From Craterostigma plantagineum (lineage: Eukaryota; Streptophyta; Magnoliopsida; Lamiales; Linderniaceae), in NCBI GenBank assembly GCA_027422505.1, contig JAPQWV010000355.1, forward strand, positions 62,001 through 126,000: a DNA stretch of 64,000 nucleotides. The letters are read 5' to 3'. Numbering within the stretch: the stretch's first letter is position 1; each line of letters begins with the position of its first letter. The translations under genes were made by a program, and so were the position numbers. Below are positions 44,670-55,044 of the stretch, piece by piece. The notes under the pieces are model-generated. The model ran no database searches, was not told the origin of the DNA, and saw only the letters and a list, made by a program, of their open reading frames with translations.

Positions 44670-44702
44670 AGATTTGTTGTCGGTGCTCACGATGGTTACT
44701 CA

Positions 44703-45115
44703 CGGTCGGTGGGCACCATAACAAATCTGTGTATATATATAATATATATATATATATATATTCATGTCATATTTGATGTTAGATATAATCGTAGCGAGAT
44801 GATTCTAAGTGGGGAACTTTCATTATCAATTTGACAATAGAACAAACGAACGAGTTTAAATTATGGAAAATGACTTGGTATGAAATATGAGAAGCACCGA
44901 GGATCGAATACATATTTTTGAGTATACATTATAAGCAATTTAGGCTACTTCAGTTTCCTTATTTTATACAACAGTACTCTTTCCAAACTCCTCCTCTTGG
45001 TCTCTCATGAGGTTTTGAATCTCTAATTATCAAAGTTTAACAAATAGAGATACATATATAGTATCCCAAATTTCTAATTAATTTAATAAGATATATGTTT
45101 ATTTATTACTAGCGA
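44703..45115. other. A/T-rich spacer with (AT)n
   Basis: Contains an (AT)n tract at about 44,733-44,762 and a short word GGTGGGCACCATAACAAATCT that resembles the foldback arm. No gene. Confidence 0.4.
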
Positions 45116-46113
45116 CAGAACCACAGGGGGGTCTAAGGGGTCGGCCGACCCCCCCGGCGGCCGGAGCTAGAGGGTAACTATGTAGAGTTGGTGGCTTGAG
45201 ATTGGAGAAGAACACGAGCAGAAAACCCTAGTTTGTGTTTGAAGCTCGAAGACGACGATGGAGGATCAGAGATTTGGGGGAAAATTAATGACAATTACAA
45301 TTATACCCATTCACTTAACCAAGATTGCAAAATATATCCATTATTATCTGTTTGTGGTTGAGTTGTTTATACTTTTAGAACATTTAATTAGGATAAAATA
45401 TAGTCCAATAAGATATTTGTTTTAAGTGTTATGTGTTTAGATATATTTTCCAATAAAATAGTATAATTACATGATAAACTAAGATTTATTATTGTTTTTG
45501 TTGTTTTTATTATCATTGTTATTGTTAACTTCATATATATTATATTGAAGTTTAAATGCCCAATTTGATTCAAATTATTATATTTTAATCTATTTATGAC
45601 TTACGTAAATAAATATTTTAAAATCTCAATTACTAAACCATAGTCGCTTAACAAAAATTACATTTTAAGTCAATAAACAAAGTTATGTTCTTGGTTTTTA
45701 TATAAATTTGTTTTGAATTTTTATTAACTTGTTATTACTTATTATTATTCAACGACAACTTCTATAAAAGATTTTTAGGTCTAAAGATAATATTTACATA
45801 TTGGCTAATAATTTCAATAAATTATTACCTTGAAAAGTCGAGAGAAGTCTACACAAGATTTGTGATAACTTTCTCGATTAATTGATATGTTTTATCAAAA
45901 AAGTAATTTTATGAAAGTGTTGGAAATGAAGTATTTTGGAGTTATCTAAAGAGGCAAGTCTCACTATAACATATTATAATTTAATATTATCTATATGTTA
46001 TGAAAATTGCATACAATAAGTCGTGATTATTGTACCAAGATACTTCTCAATTTAACTCGTACTAGTATAGTATTCTCGACCCCCTAATGTAAAATCCTGG
46101 TTCCCGTCACTCT
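45116..46113. mobile_element. Non-autonomous hAT-like element, about 1 kb
   Basis: The left end AGCGACAGAACCACAGGGGG and the inverse of the right end AGTGACGGGAACCAGG are similar, and inner GGGGTCGGCCGACCCCCC is followed by an A/T-rich non-coding interior. Ends of the type (C)AGNGACGGANCCAGG are common to plant hAT elements. No clean 8-bp duplication was found, so the limits are approximate. Confidence 0.55.
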
Positions 46114-46404
46114 TTGTTATTATTGACCGACTAATGATGGTTGAACTAAATAAAAGAAGCATATCTCTTTCTCACTTTCATGATATTTGGCCGGAAAATA
46201 CCAAGAGAGCACTTTCCAACAAATGAATTCCTTTCTACCAAACAAAGACAGGTCAGCTAATTCAATATTACTTCTCATGCAGCCGAAACATGAACAGTTT
46301 CGTCTGTAAAATAGTTTTCAGCTAAATGTCACCGACCAAATTTGGAATCATAGATACTGAACACCGAAATAGATTCAAATTGAATAATTCACAAATCATA
46401 CACG

Positions 46405-46435
<31 letters not shown>

Positions 46436-46878
46436 CCCATTGGACCTATAAGAGAACTAGCTGGTAATCAGTAATCATTACCGAAAGCAGTATAGTAAGG
46501 TGGCTTTCAATATCAACGGTCTTTATCGTACTTTACATTTAATTTTTCGGAGCTTAAATGCGTGGCCCACGCGTTGAGTTCTTTGTGATTAACAAATATG
46601 GGATTTTTGGCTTCACTAATAAAATCATACCTCCTCTCAAGTATGATGGTAATGGATCAATTTGGTAATGGATTAACTTTTTAACCATAGTTTGTCGCGA
46701 GCAACCCTAATATGTGCTCTTCAATACTTCAACAAATGTTGAGTTAATTCTAATCCTTCTTATATACTCTTCTGTATAATTTATAAACTTGGAAAGATCT
46801 GTCAACATTTTAATTACGTTTTATGGTTGGTTTACTGGCCGATGAGAATATTTATCCGAAAATGTTTGTAAAAATCAC
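46114..46878. other. Spacer left of the large MULE
   Basis: Non-coding, A/T-rich, with an (AT)n run at 46,406-46,431. No gene or element recognised. Confidence 0.4.
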
Positions 46879-46886
46879 AGATTTAC

Positions 46887-46990
46887 GGGTCTTTTTAAAA
46901 AATGGCCTTTGACGCGGTCAAGTTTAAAAAAATAGCACTCTTGACTTTTTCTTTTGGTCAATAGCACTCTTTTTAATTAACACTTAATCA
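46887..46990 (+). repeat. Left terminal inverted repeat of the MULE
   Basis: Related to the inverse of 61,337-61,440 over at least about 55 bp (see the element entry), with weaker similarity (AATTAACACTTAATC against CAACACTTAACGATAAAATTAATT) further in. The inner limit is not exact. Confidence 0.8.
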
Positions 46991-47374
46991 TCTTTTCGTA
47001 ATCCCTTATTATTAATAAAAAAAAAGAAAAACAAAAATAAAATACAACGCCTGAAATGAATTAAAAGCTGCACGTCCGTTTTGCAGCAGAAAGCATTCAT
47101 TCCACCTCACCGAATTATTCTTCTTCTTCGTCCTCGTCCTTAAGAGAAATTCCCCGACCTCATATCGCGCTTCTTCACAGTCGAAGGAAACTGGAAAGTC
47201 CTCGGCGAACGAAAGATTCGAACCTCACGCTTCAGTGTAAGTATTTTTCCGGGTCGTATTTTGAATATAACCATCTAAATCTGTAACTCTCAGTCCTAAA
47301 CCCTTCCAATGGGTTCTCAAAGCTTCGGAAATTCCGGTTTGGAAGGCCGAACATGTTCATTGTTTTTACTTCCA

Positions 47375-47740
47375 GTTGATCCGGGGACCCTGCTTGAAAG
47401 CAGAGCAGGCCACCCGCGTGTTCCGCGCGTTACAACGTGGGACCCCACATTAAAGCAGGAGTCCCGCACATTAGTGCGGCGAGTAAATCACGGGACCCGC
47501 ACATAAATTCACGGGACCCGCCCATAAATTCACGGGCCCCGCGCATCAGTGCATTGTCCCCGCACATTAGTGCAGGCCCATTAGATCATGGGACCCACGC
47601 ATAAATGCATGGTACCTGCGCGTAAACACAGGGGACCCGCGCATGCTTCATGCAGTAGAGCTTGGGTCCCGTGCACAAGAGCTTGGGTCCCGCGCACTAG
47701 AGCTTGGGTCCCGTGTACTAGAGCTTGGTCCCGCGCTATA
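47375..47740. repeat. GGGACCC/GGGTCCC cluster 1 (upstream of DEK_C gene)
   Basis: About ten copies of GGGACCC or GGGTCCC, some with one mismatch, spaced mostly 18-24 bp and joined by words such as GCACATAAATTCAC and TAGAGCTT. The left half has GGGACCC, the right half GGGTCCC. The cluster ends about 110 bp before the DEK_C start codon. The open frame 47,588-47,854 that runs through it is a by-product of the repeats. Confidence 0.8.
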
Positions 47741-47775
47741 TGTTATGGTTTTGGGAAGCTCTTACGGCGTTTTGC

Positions 47776-47785
47776 AAGCTATATA
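47776..47785 (+). promoter_or_regulatory. TATA box of the DEK_C gene
   Basis: GCTATATAAGG lies about 75 bp before ATG 47,855, followed by an A-rich leader ACAAAACAGGAAGA. A textbook plant TATA box in the right place. Confidence 0.65.
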
Positions 47786-47854
47786 AGGCTTGGATTTATC
47801 AAACACACAGCATCTAACATTTTAAAAAATAATCCCAGAAACAAAACAGGAAGA

Positions 47855-48229
47855 ATGCTGACGGACGCCCAAATCGTCGTCCGCCTCCACGAAATCGTCC
47901 GTCACTCGGACCCCTGGACTACCACGGCCGCCGCCGTCCGCCGCCGGCTGCAGGCCGACCTCGGTGTCGACCTCTCCCAAAGGAGGGCGTGGATCGTGGC
48001 CGAGATCGACAGATTCCTAAACGGCGACGACGATGCTCTCGAGGTCGACGACGACGATGTTATGAGCGAAGTTATCGAAGGACAAGCACCCGAGGCTGTC
48101 CGAAACGACGACGACGAGGCTGAGAGCGAAGTGATCCAAGGCCCAGGTTGGATCGAGGTTGTCCGAAACAACGCTGTGCAGAAGGATGTCGACCAAGCTC
48201 CGGTTGGTGGAGAAGGGCGAGAAGGGTAG
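47855..48229 (+). CDS. DEK_C-domain protein carried by the MULE
   Basis: 124 residues from ATG 47,855, chosen because it follows the TATA box and leader and because upstream codons encode only GGGACCC repeats. Residues about 5-55 (DAQIVVRLHEIVRHSD, TAAAVRRRLQADLGVDLSQR, AWIVAEIDRFL) match the DEK C-terminal fold: three helices with the T-x-x-x-VR-L and GVDLS-RK/R-x-I pattern. DEK_C binds DNA or chromatin and is found in plant chromatin proteins and SWIB-domain proteins. The rest is acidic (EVDDDDVMSEVIEGQ, then DDDEAESEVIQG) with a duplicated SEVI(E/Q)G unit. It is the first gene inside the element and transcribes toward the Ulp1-like gene. Function within the MULE is unknown; targeting the transposition complex to chromatin is only a guess. 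Confidence 0.75.
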   Translation: MLTDAQIVVRLHEIVRHSDPWTTTAAAVRRRLQADLGVDLSQRRAWIVAEIDRFLNGDDDALEVDDDDVMSEVIEGQAPEAVRNDDDEAESEVIQGPGWIEVVRNNAVQKDVDQAPVGGEGREG

Positions 48230-48633
48230 AATAAATTATTTAATAATTTTATCAATCAAGATATGCTATTATTATTGATGTACGTGACCTTGACAATATA
48301 ATTAGTACTGTATTTTAAATTAACTATGTTTTATAATGTAATATTTAGTTCCGTTAAAAAATATAGATAGTGCTATGGTATTTAATTTAATTTAATTAGG
48401 TTAGTTATGTAATCAACATAAATGGGTATTACATTAAAGGGTTTTCAGGTTTAACTGCAAGTAACTGACCCGTGATGGAACAGTAAAAGTTAAAAAGCAT
48501 TTCAGAACCACCACTTTAACTTTCAATTCACTTCAATCGTTTTCTCCTGCACACAAAACGCCCTGCAAATCGTTTCTCTGCAAGTCCAACTATTCTCTGC
48601 AAGTAAAACCCAGTCCTAGAGCGTAAATCGACA

Positions 48634-51600
48634 ATGGCAATCAACGCGTACACCGAGAAGGTATTTTCTCTACTTTGCGTCTTCTTCAATTTAACGCAGC
48701 AAACCCTAATTCGGTGCGGACCCGTGCTGATAAGCATAGGACCGTGCTTAGAATTGAACTGAACAGGCCCGTTTTCACGGGACCCGCCCATAAAATGATG
48801 GCCCCAGCACGGGTCCACTGCGTATAAGCGTGGTACCCTGGTTATAACGAGCGGATTCCCTGGTCGCAGCGCGTGGGTCTCGTGACCTTGCGCCTGTGAA
48901 GAACAACACGGGACCCGCGCGCTACGATCAGGGGACCCGCACGTATAATCAAGGGACCCGCGCTTATAGCCAGGGGACCCTTGCCTAGTCCATCATCTTA
49001 TGGGCGGGTCCCGTGAATATACGCAAAGGTCCCGTGAAAGTAGACACAGATCCCGTGAAGATACGCACAGGTTCCCTTCTCATGCGCAGGGGTCTCAGTC
49101 GCATCTGTGCTTGACTGTCAGCATATGCGATGCGGTCCCCTGGCCATATGTGCATAAGGGTTTTCGATTTTCAATATTCATATACCAAGTAATTGGCTAA
49201 ACTGTGTTTTACGTATAAATTAGGTTGTGATGAAGACGCAGTTGGGCACAGAAGTTCCTGATTGTCGTCCTACAGTGACCTCGCTATACGTCGAGGCCAG
49301 CCAGCTGATAAGACAGTGCCTTAACGATGAGGAGTTGGCCCTATATTATGCCCACAGTCCGTTCGGCCGCCTTGTCATGGCCGAGCCGGACTTTAACCTC
49401 TCGATTCAGTTGCTGTGGTACCTTATCCAAAGGCAGACGGCGCTGCACACCCGCGAAGAGCTGTGGATGGTTGTTGCCAAAAACCACTTCGATTTTCAAA
49501 ATCGGAGTATTGCCTAATCACCGGCCTCAAGTTCGCAGCCGCGATACCGGCGGTGGACCGCGTCGAAGCATTCACGAGGAGGCATTTTGGCGCTAGTTCA
49601 ACAATTCGCCTGTCGAACGTCAAGCAGGCGTTGGAGGCGATGTCTGGCGACGAGGAACGTGTGGACGAAGAGAAGCTCAAGTTGGCGGATGTCTACTTCG
49701 CCACCGCAGTGTTGCTGCCTCGAAGGTCCAAGAAGGACACCGTCGTGTCTTCCTGGGTCCTTCACCTCGCTGAAGTCCGGTTTGCTTTCTCAGAGTATCC
49801 TTGGGGCAGCGAGGCTTTCAAGGAGGTCATGCGCGCTGTGAGGAAAAATCTACGGGAGAACCCACGGGAGTGGCTGATAAGTGGGTTCGTTCAGCCCTTC
49901 AGGTGATTTATTATTAAGCTTCTTTGCATACCTTGTTTTTACATATAAGTAATTGCTAATATTTATTGTGTTATTTGTATTCAGATACTAGCTTATGAGT
50001 GCATCTCGGGCATTGGAGACACCTATGCGTTGCGCAAAGAAGAAGATTTCACGCCACGCATGTGCAGGTGGCGGACGAAGGATTGGGGTCGCAAGAATTG
50101 CCCGAAATTGAAGAGCATCACAGAGGCCGCTGGCAAGTTACATGTACTAGCAGGGTTACTAGTGCCGTCAGCGGACGAGCTGGAGGCGGCGTACTATAGG
50201 GACAGCGTCTTCGACGTTGGGCCGGCACACGACCTATTCGATCGTGTGACCTTTCTACTCCTGCATGGAGTGGAGGTTAGGTGCTCCCGCGGCCACCGCC
50301 ATCGCGGTGAGGGTTCTAGCCGGCAGAATTTGGTGCCTGAGACCATCGGCCAAATCGAGAGCAATGAGCGACGCGACACCGATATAATGTTGCATCACGG
50401 CCAAATCCCCGAACATCCGCACGGCAACCCCGAACCTCCGCACGAGCACGCCTTTCATGCAACACCGGAGACCCCACGATCAAGTGGTCAGGGTTTCGCC
50501 TCGGGTCCACGCTTCGATGAATGGCAAAGTCGTATGGACCAAAACTTCACCAACTTGTTTGGACGATTCGACCAACTTGGCACGCAATTGCATCAGTTTC
50601 AAGAAGAAGAGGGTCGACGGTGGTCGACGAACGAGAGAAGGTGGGATGCGTACGAGGAACATTGGACGGAAATGCGATCGTGGGCCGACAGCCTCAAGGA
50701 GTTGGGGAACTCGGTTCAGGGTTTGGCGAGCAGATTTTATCACGGGTCTCGCACTCCGCCTACCGAAGCTCGTTATAGTAAGTTATTTATTTATACTTAA
50801 TTTTTTAATTAGTTGGCGCAGATTACTCAACAGTTACTATTTACGATGTAGATGTCGATGCAAAGAGTCTGCTGATGTAGATGTCGATGCAAACGAGTTT
50901 GGCGAAGGATTGCACGCTACACCGCCCGAGTTTGGTCAGTTTTTATACTTAATTTTTTAATTAGTTGCGCAGATTACTCAACAGTTACTATTTACGATGT
51001 AGATGTCGATCCAAACGAGTTTGCTAGTGGATCGCACGCTTCACAGCCCGAGTTTGGTGGTGGATTGCCCGCTACACCGCCCGAGCTTGGTCAGTTTTTA
51101 TACTTAAGGACGTGAAAAATAATTTATAGTTATTTTCGAATTTCTTGTATAGATTACGATGAGAGATGGAGGAACACATCGTACATGGGACCGGATGGCT
51201 ATATTCCGAGCCAGGAGGCATGGGACGGTCACAGTCCGTCTGAATGGGCGCAAAATCGTTACGCTGGATATGTCGCACCGGCTCGGTCCGATGAAGAGAG
51301 AAGAGAAGAGGTGGTCGACCCATCGTCGTGGAGGGGCGCTTATGGTCTCGGGGTTCACGAGGCAGCGACGGACATAGAGGCTCAAGAGGACCACGCTGAT
51401 CAGTTCGAGACCATGGACGAGCATCCAGAGGACCACGCTCAGTTCGAGACGCACGCCGAGCTGCTACAGGACGTCCCTCAGTTGGAGACGCACGCCGAGG
51501 CTTCGGTTTCTGTCCAAGCGACCGACAAAGGAAAAGGCGTCGTCACAGAACAGACCCCTGAGCGGACGAAGAAGCCATCTTGGTACACCATGACGCCGTT

Positions 51601-52593
51601 CACCGATTTCCCCTCGACGAATACAGTCAAACCTCCAAAGCTTTCGGCGTTCGAGCGGCATATCCAGTTCAAGGCCCAAAACTTGTGGCCAAAAGTCGAA
51701 AGTCAGCTAAAAACGGCTTTGCAGATTACCGGCATGAAAGTCGAAGGGATCCTAGGACAACACGACCCTACATGGCTCCTGAACCTTGCGACTGAGGGTA
51801 TTAAACTCGATGAGATGGTACGTATAAAAATGTACCAAATACCTTTCGTCACCTTACTTGAATGTGTTGAAAACCGGTTTGCTTTTATTGCAGCATGTCG
51901 ATGAATGCCTCGCTGGGATCGAACGCATGCAGAAATTTAGCAAATCGGTTGCGAGCAAAGTCGCGTACATGCCCCATACGTTTAAGACGCTCGTCGACGA
52001 GCGAGGGGTGCTAAACCTACTCGGGAAGCCGTGTGGGAAAGGCTTTAAGAAATTGCTCCCGTTCGCGAGGGGGGAGGACGAAGATTGGAAATGCAGGTCG
52101 TGGGATCTAGCGACCAAAGTTGCCATCCCCATGCGTACGTCAAGCCGATGGGTGTTGTTCGTTGTTGATGTGCGGGAAAAGGAGTATACGATTTACGACT
52201 CCGATGCGCCTCCTGGCTTCGAGCTGCGCTTTATCGCCGACGACATCAACAAACTTCGGATCGTAATCCAGGCTATTTTCAAGGAACTGAAACTGATAAA
52301 ACGCATGCCTAACAAGGGCACGAGCTGGTCGGCTAGGTGGTGTCGCGACTTCAGGAAACAAAATCAGTAAGTTTTCATGAATGATGCGTTTTATTACTTT
52401 GTCATCGTGTTTAAAAATAAGTGTCTTTTTCGATATGATTTTCAGGGGAGAAGATGGCGTGGCGATGTTGCGGGCGTCAATGTCGTTTATGATGAAGAAG
52501 GACGACGTCTCCCGCCTCAATCAAACTCATATGAAGGAGTTTAGAAAATACCTCGCATCTTCAATTTTCAATAATGATTGGGACACTTTTTAG
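48634..52593 (+). CDS. DUF1985/Ulp1-like gene 1; protease module lacks His and Cys
   Basis: Eight exons with GT-AG borders: 48,634-48,660, 49,224-49,902, 49,985-50,777, 50,881-50,934, 51,003-51,089, 51,153-51,817, 51,894-52,366, 52,446-52,593. If two one-base losses in exon 2 (AAAAA near 49,481; CCC near 49,897) are errors, this gives 975 residues in perfect phase. Exon 2 matches DUF1985: TREELWMVV, then FSKSEYCLITGLKF, LADVYFATAVLLP and EYPWGSEAFKEVMR. Exon 3 has a charged coiled-coil-like part. Exons 4 and 5 are tandem copies. Exons 7-8 follow the C48 (Ulp1) order but read SSRWVLFVVD where HW is expected, YDSDAP at the Asp, and KQNQGEDGV where Q...DCG is expected. Hence His to Arg and Cys to Asp: likely a non-catalytic paralogue. 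Start fixed by the parallel first exon of gene 2 (MAINAY against MAFNAN). Confidence 0.8.
48710..49160. repeat. GGGACCC cluster 2, inside intron 1 of Ulp1-like gene 1
   Basis: A dozen or so GGGACCC/GGGTCCC-type heptamers within the 563-bp intron 48,661-49,223. Near its 3' end is a module CATATGCGATGCGGTCCCCTG...CATAAGGGTTTTC also found at 54,130-54,200, 54,895-54,945 and inverted at 60,340-60,400. Confidence 0.8.
50810..51095 (+). repeat. Tandem duplication containing exons 4 and 5
   Basis: AGTTGCGCAGATTACTCAAC, CAGTTACTATTTACGATGTAG, ATGTCGATGCAAACGAGTTT and CACCGCCCGAG...TTGGTCAGTTTTTA occur twice, about 122 bp apart, each copy including acceptor, exon and donor. A third exon-end copy lies inside exon 5. 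Both exons are symmetric (phase 1 at each side), so copying keeps the frame. Exon 4 begins at the second of two closely spaced AG sites; using the first would hit a stop. Confidence 0.75.
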
Positions 52594-52599
52594 TATACC

Positions 52600-53100
52600 C
52601 TTTTTTTTGATTAAAATTTGCGATGTTCACGAACTATTTCATGTGTTGTTGAATTTCTCCCTTGAATTTTAATTTTACTTGTTTGATTTGTGCATATCAT
52701 TTGGTGGATATGAATTTAGGGTTTAGAATTGTGAAAGATTGAGTTTCTCTGTGTTTTCCAACTTTTTGTCAGTGAGACTGATGTGTGATTTGACGTAAAA
52801 ATAAAAAGAACTGAATTTTAAGTGATTTGAAATCTTTCTAGTTTTCTTCTGTTGTTGAATAAATGTTCTATGTGTTGTTTGTGATCTCTGTTTAATTTTA
52901 ATTTTAGTTGTTTGATAGAAGTCATCTGCTTTACGTGTGTTTGATATCAATTTAGGGTTTAGAAATTGTGAGAGGTGATTTTGTCAGTGTTTTCGAACTT
53001 TTTGTCAGTGAGAGTGATGTGTGAGTTGACATAAAATAACGCGAATGGCAGTGATTTGACATAACTTAACTTTTTTCATTTTAAGTTTTCCGTGTTATCT
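52600..53100. repeat. Imperfect direct repeat downstream of Ulp1-like gene 1
   Basis: GAATTTAGGGTTTAGAATTGTGAAAG...CTTTTTGTCAGTGAGACTGATGTGTGATTTGACGTAAAA (52,709-52,800) is repeated in altered form at 52,945-53,040. Probably 3' flank of the gene duplicated about 240 bp apart. Non-coding. Confidence 0.55.
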
Positions 53101-53109
53101 ATGAACGCT

Positions 53110-53360
53110 CCCTTAGCGGGTCCCCTGAATACAAGCGCTGGACCCATGCTTATAACGCACAGGTCCCGTGCCTTTACGAGCGGGTCTTCTGCTTAAATCA
53201 AGCGACATTTCGAAGGGACCAGTCGGGATCCGGCAATGACATGCAGACAATTTTGACGGGACCACGACTGACCCGGACATCTCAGTGTGGGGACTATGCA
53301 ATCATCGCGGGTCCCCTGTTTTGAAGAGTGGGTCCGCTGTTCAAAAAATGTGGGTCCCCT
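53110..53360. repeat. GGGACCC cluster 3
   Basis: GGGTCCCCTG, GGACCCAT, AGGTCCCGTG, GGGACCAG, GGGACCAC and GGGTCCCCT words, denser than elsewhere but less regular than in clusters 1 and 7. No gene overlaps it. Confidence 0.65.
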
Positions 53361-53689
53361 ATGTTCATGTGCAATTTTTGCAATGTTAACTCATGGAAGT
53401 AAGCGATTAATTGAGCGTATTTATACTTTGTTTATCGTAGACTACAATATAAAGTCATCATAAAATAGCACAGAACAAAAAAATTGGAGGTAATCAAAAG
53501 AATTACGTTCACTTTATAAGATTGTTACAGCCTACATAAATCACAAACATGAGTATGTTTTCTCGGTGTGCTCTCTTACTAGATTCACGTCAATGATCGT
53601 ACGACTCGAAATACATGTTGTAAAATATATTTTCTTTTTTCTAAACTTGGAGTTAGATATTGTTAATTGAGTGGTTATTTAAATTACAC

Positions 53690-54240
53690 TTAATTTTTTA
53701 TTAATTTTTATCTTATTAACGAATTTAATAATATATTAGATTTTTCACAACATTACAAGCAAATCGGGAATAAAATGTCAAGTCATCTGTCCTGAACATA
53801 CTGTATAGTAACACTGCTCTGACATGTCACTTTTGACGAATAAATAGGGACACTGCTCTGACATGTCAGTTTTGACCTATAATTGAGCAATTATTGGTCC
53901 CACTCAATAAGCGAACATCACTAACCCTAATGTGCGGGTACCGTGTGGTAATCGGAAGGTCCCCTGCCTTTAAGGTTTGAGTCCCATGCTCGTAACGCGC
54001 CCTCCCTGCGCGCAAGACTCATGGGACCCCGCATTACTATCACGGGACCCAAACCTTAATATCATGGGACCTTCACGTTATGGGAAGGGGACCCGGCGGG
54101 AACCGCAAAGATGCGCCGGGGTCTCATGCGCATCCGTGCGGGCTTCGCTGCATATGCGATGCGGACCCCTGCGCATCTGTGCATAAGGGTTTTCTATTTC
54201 CATATTCGTACCGTAATTTTCTAAAGGGGCTACTATTCAC
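53690..54240. repeat. Segmental duplication copy A with GGGACCC cluster 4
   Basis: ATCTTATTAACGAATTTAATAATAT, AATGTCAAGTCATCTGTC, ACACTGCTCTGACATGTCAC, AACCCTAATG...GGGTACC, CCTCCCTGCGCGCAAG, and ATGCGATGCGGACCCCTGCGCAT, followed by CATAAGGGTTTTC, occur in this order and again at 54,320-54,965. The cluster proper is 53,935-54,185. Its 3' end equals the 3' part of intron 1 of the Ulp1-like genes, without the exon. Confidence 0.75.
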
Positions 54241-54319
54241 ACCCCCTCTTGAATAAAAAATACGATTTTAATCTTATAGATAAATAATATAATGTTTTAA
54301 TATTATAGTATGAATAAAT

Positions 54320-54965
54320 ATAATTCATATAAAAAAATATAACCCATACTAACGAATTTTTTAATTTTTTATTAATGACTATCTTATTAACGAATTTAAT
54401 AATATTAGATTTTCGCAGTGGACAATATTATCTTATTAACGAATTTAATAATATTAGATTTTCGCAGTGGACAATATTATCTTATTAACGAATTTAATAA
54501 TATTACATTTTCGCCGGGGACAAAAAAGTGGAATCGGGAATCAAATGTCAAGTCATCTGTCTCTGATGAACTGTATAATGACACTGCTCTGACATGTCAC
54601 TTCACCAATAAATGAAGCACTGCTACATGTCACTTCTCATCAATAATTGAACAATTATTGGACCCACTTAGTAAGCGAACGTGACCAACCCTAATGATTT
54701 GGGGTACCATGTGCTAATCTGCAGGTCCCCTCCCTTTAACGTTTGGGTCCGATGGGAGTAACGCGCCCCTCCCTGCGCGCAAGGAACATGGGACCAGCGC
54801 GATTTTTTCACGGGACCCAAACGTTGAAGACAGGGGACCCGGCGGGAACCACATTCATGCGCAGGGGTCTCATGCGCGTCCGTGCGGGATTCTCTGCATA
54901 TGCGATGCGGTCCCCTGCGCATTTGTGCATAAGGGTTTTCTACTTCCATATTCACGCAAAAGCTC
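54320..54965. repeat. Segmental duplication copy B with GGGACCC cluster 5
   Basis: Second copy of the 53,690-54,240 block. It contains an internal threefold 49-bp repeat (ATCTTATTAACGAATTTAAT...TTTTCGCAGTGGACAAT at 54,381, 54,430 and 54,479) and a GGGACCC cluster at 54,700-54,925. It ends about 80 bp before the transposase stop codon on the opposite strand. Confidence 0.75.
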
Positions 54966-55044
54966 GCGTAACACAACCTTACATAACATAACACAAATGG
55001 CGACGTATAAGCCACTCTGAATACGAAAACTACATATTACAACG

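Larger units (their letters stand above)
39254..44702. mobile_element. Foldback (hairpin) element split by a copia insertion
   Basis: The left arm begins GAGTAACCATCGTGAGCACC (39,255) and continues through GCAAATCTCCCG, CGCCGCCATTACCTCC and CAAATCAGTTGTTACC. The right arm is its inverse: GACAACTGATTTGAG, GGAGGTAATGGCGGC, ACGAGAGATT up to 39,597, then, after the copia, AGATTTGTTGTCGGTGCTCA and CGATGGTTACTCA (44,670-44,702). The loop lies near 39,450-39,480 between TTATAAGAAAATTCATC and GATGAATTTTCTTATAA. Without the copia the hairpin would be about 375 bp. Non-coding. Confidence 0.75.

Noticed and set aside
47588..47854. N-terminal extension of the DEK_C frame (GPTHKCMVPARK..., CTRAWVPRTRAWVP repeats)
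   Set aside because: The codons only translate the GGGTCCC repeat units, and a TATA box and leader lie between them and ATG 47,855.
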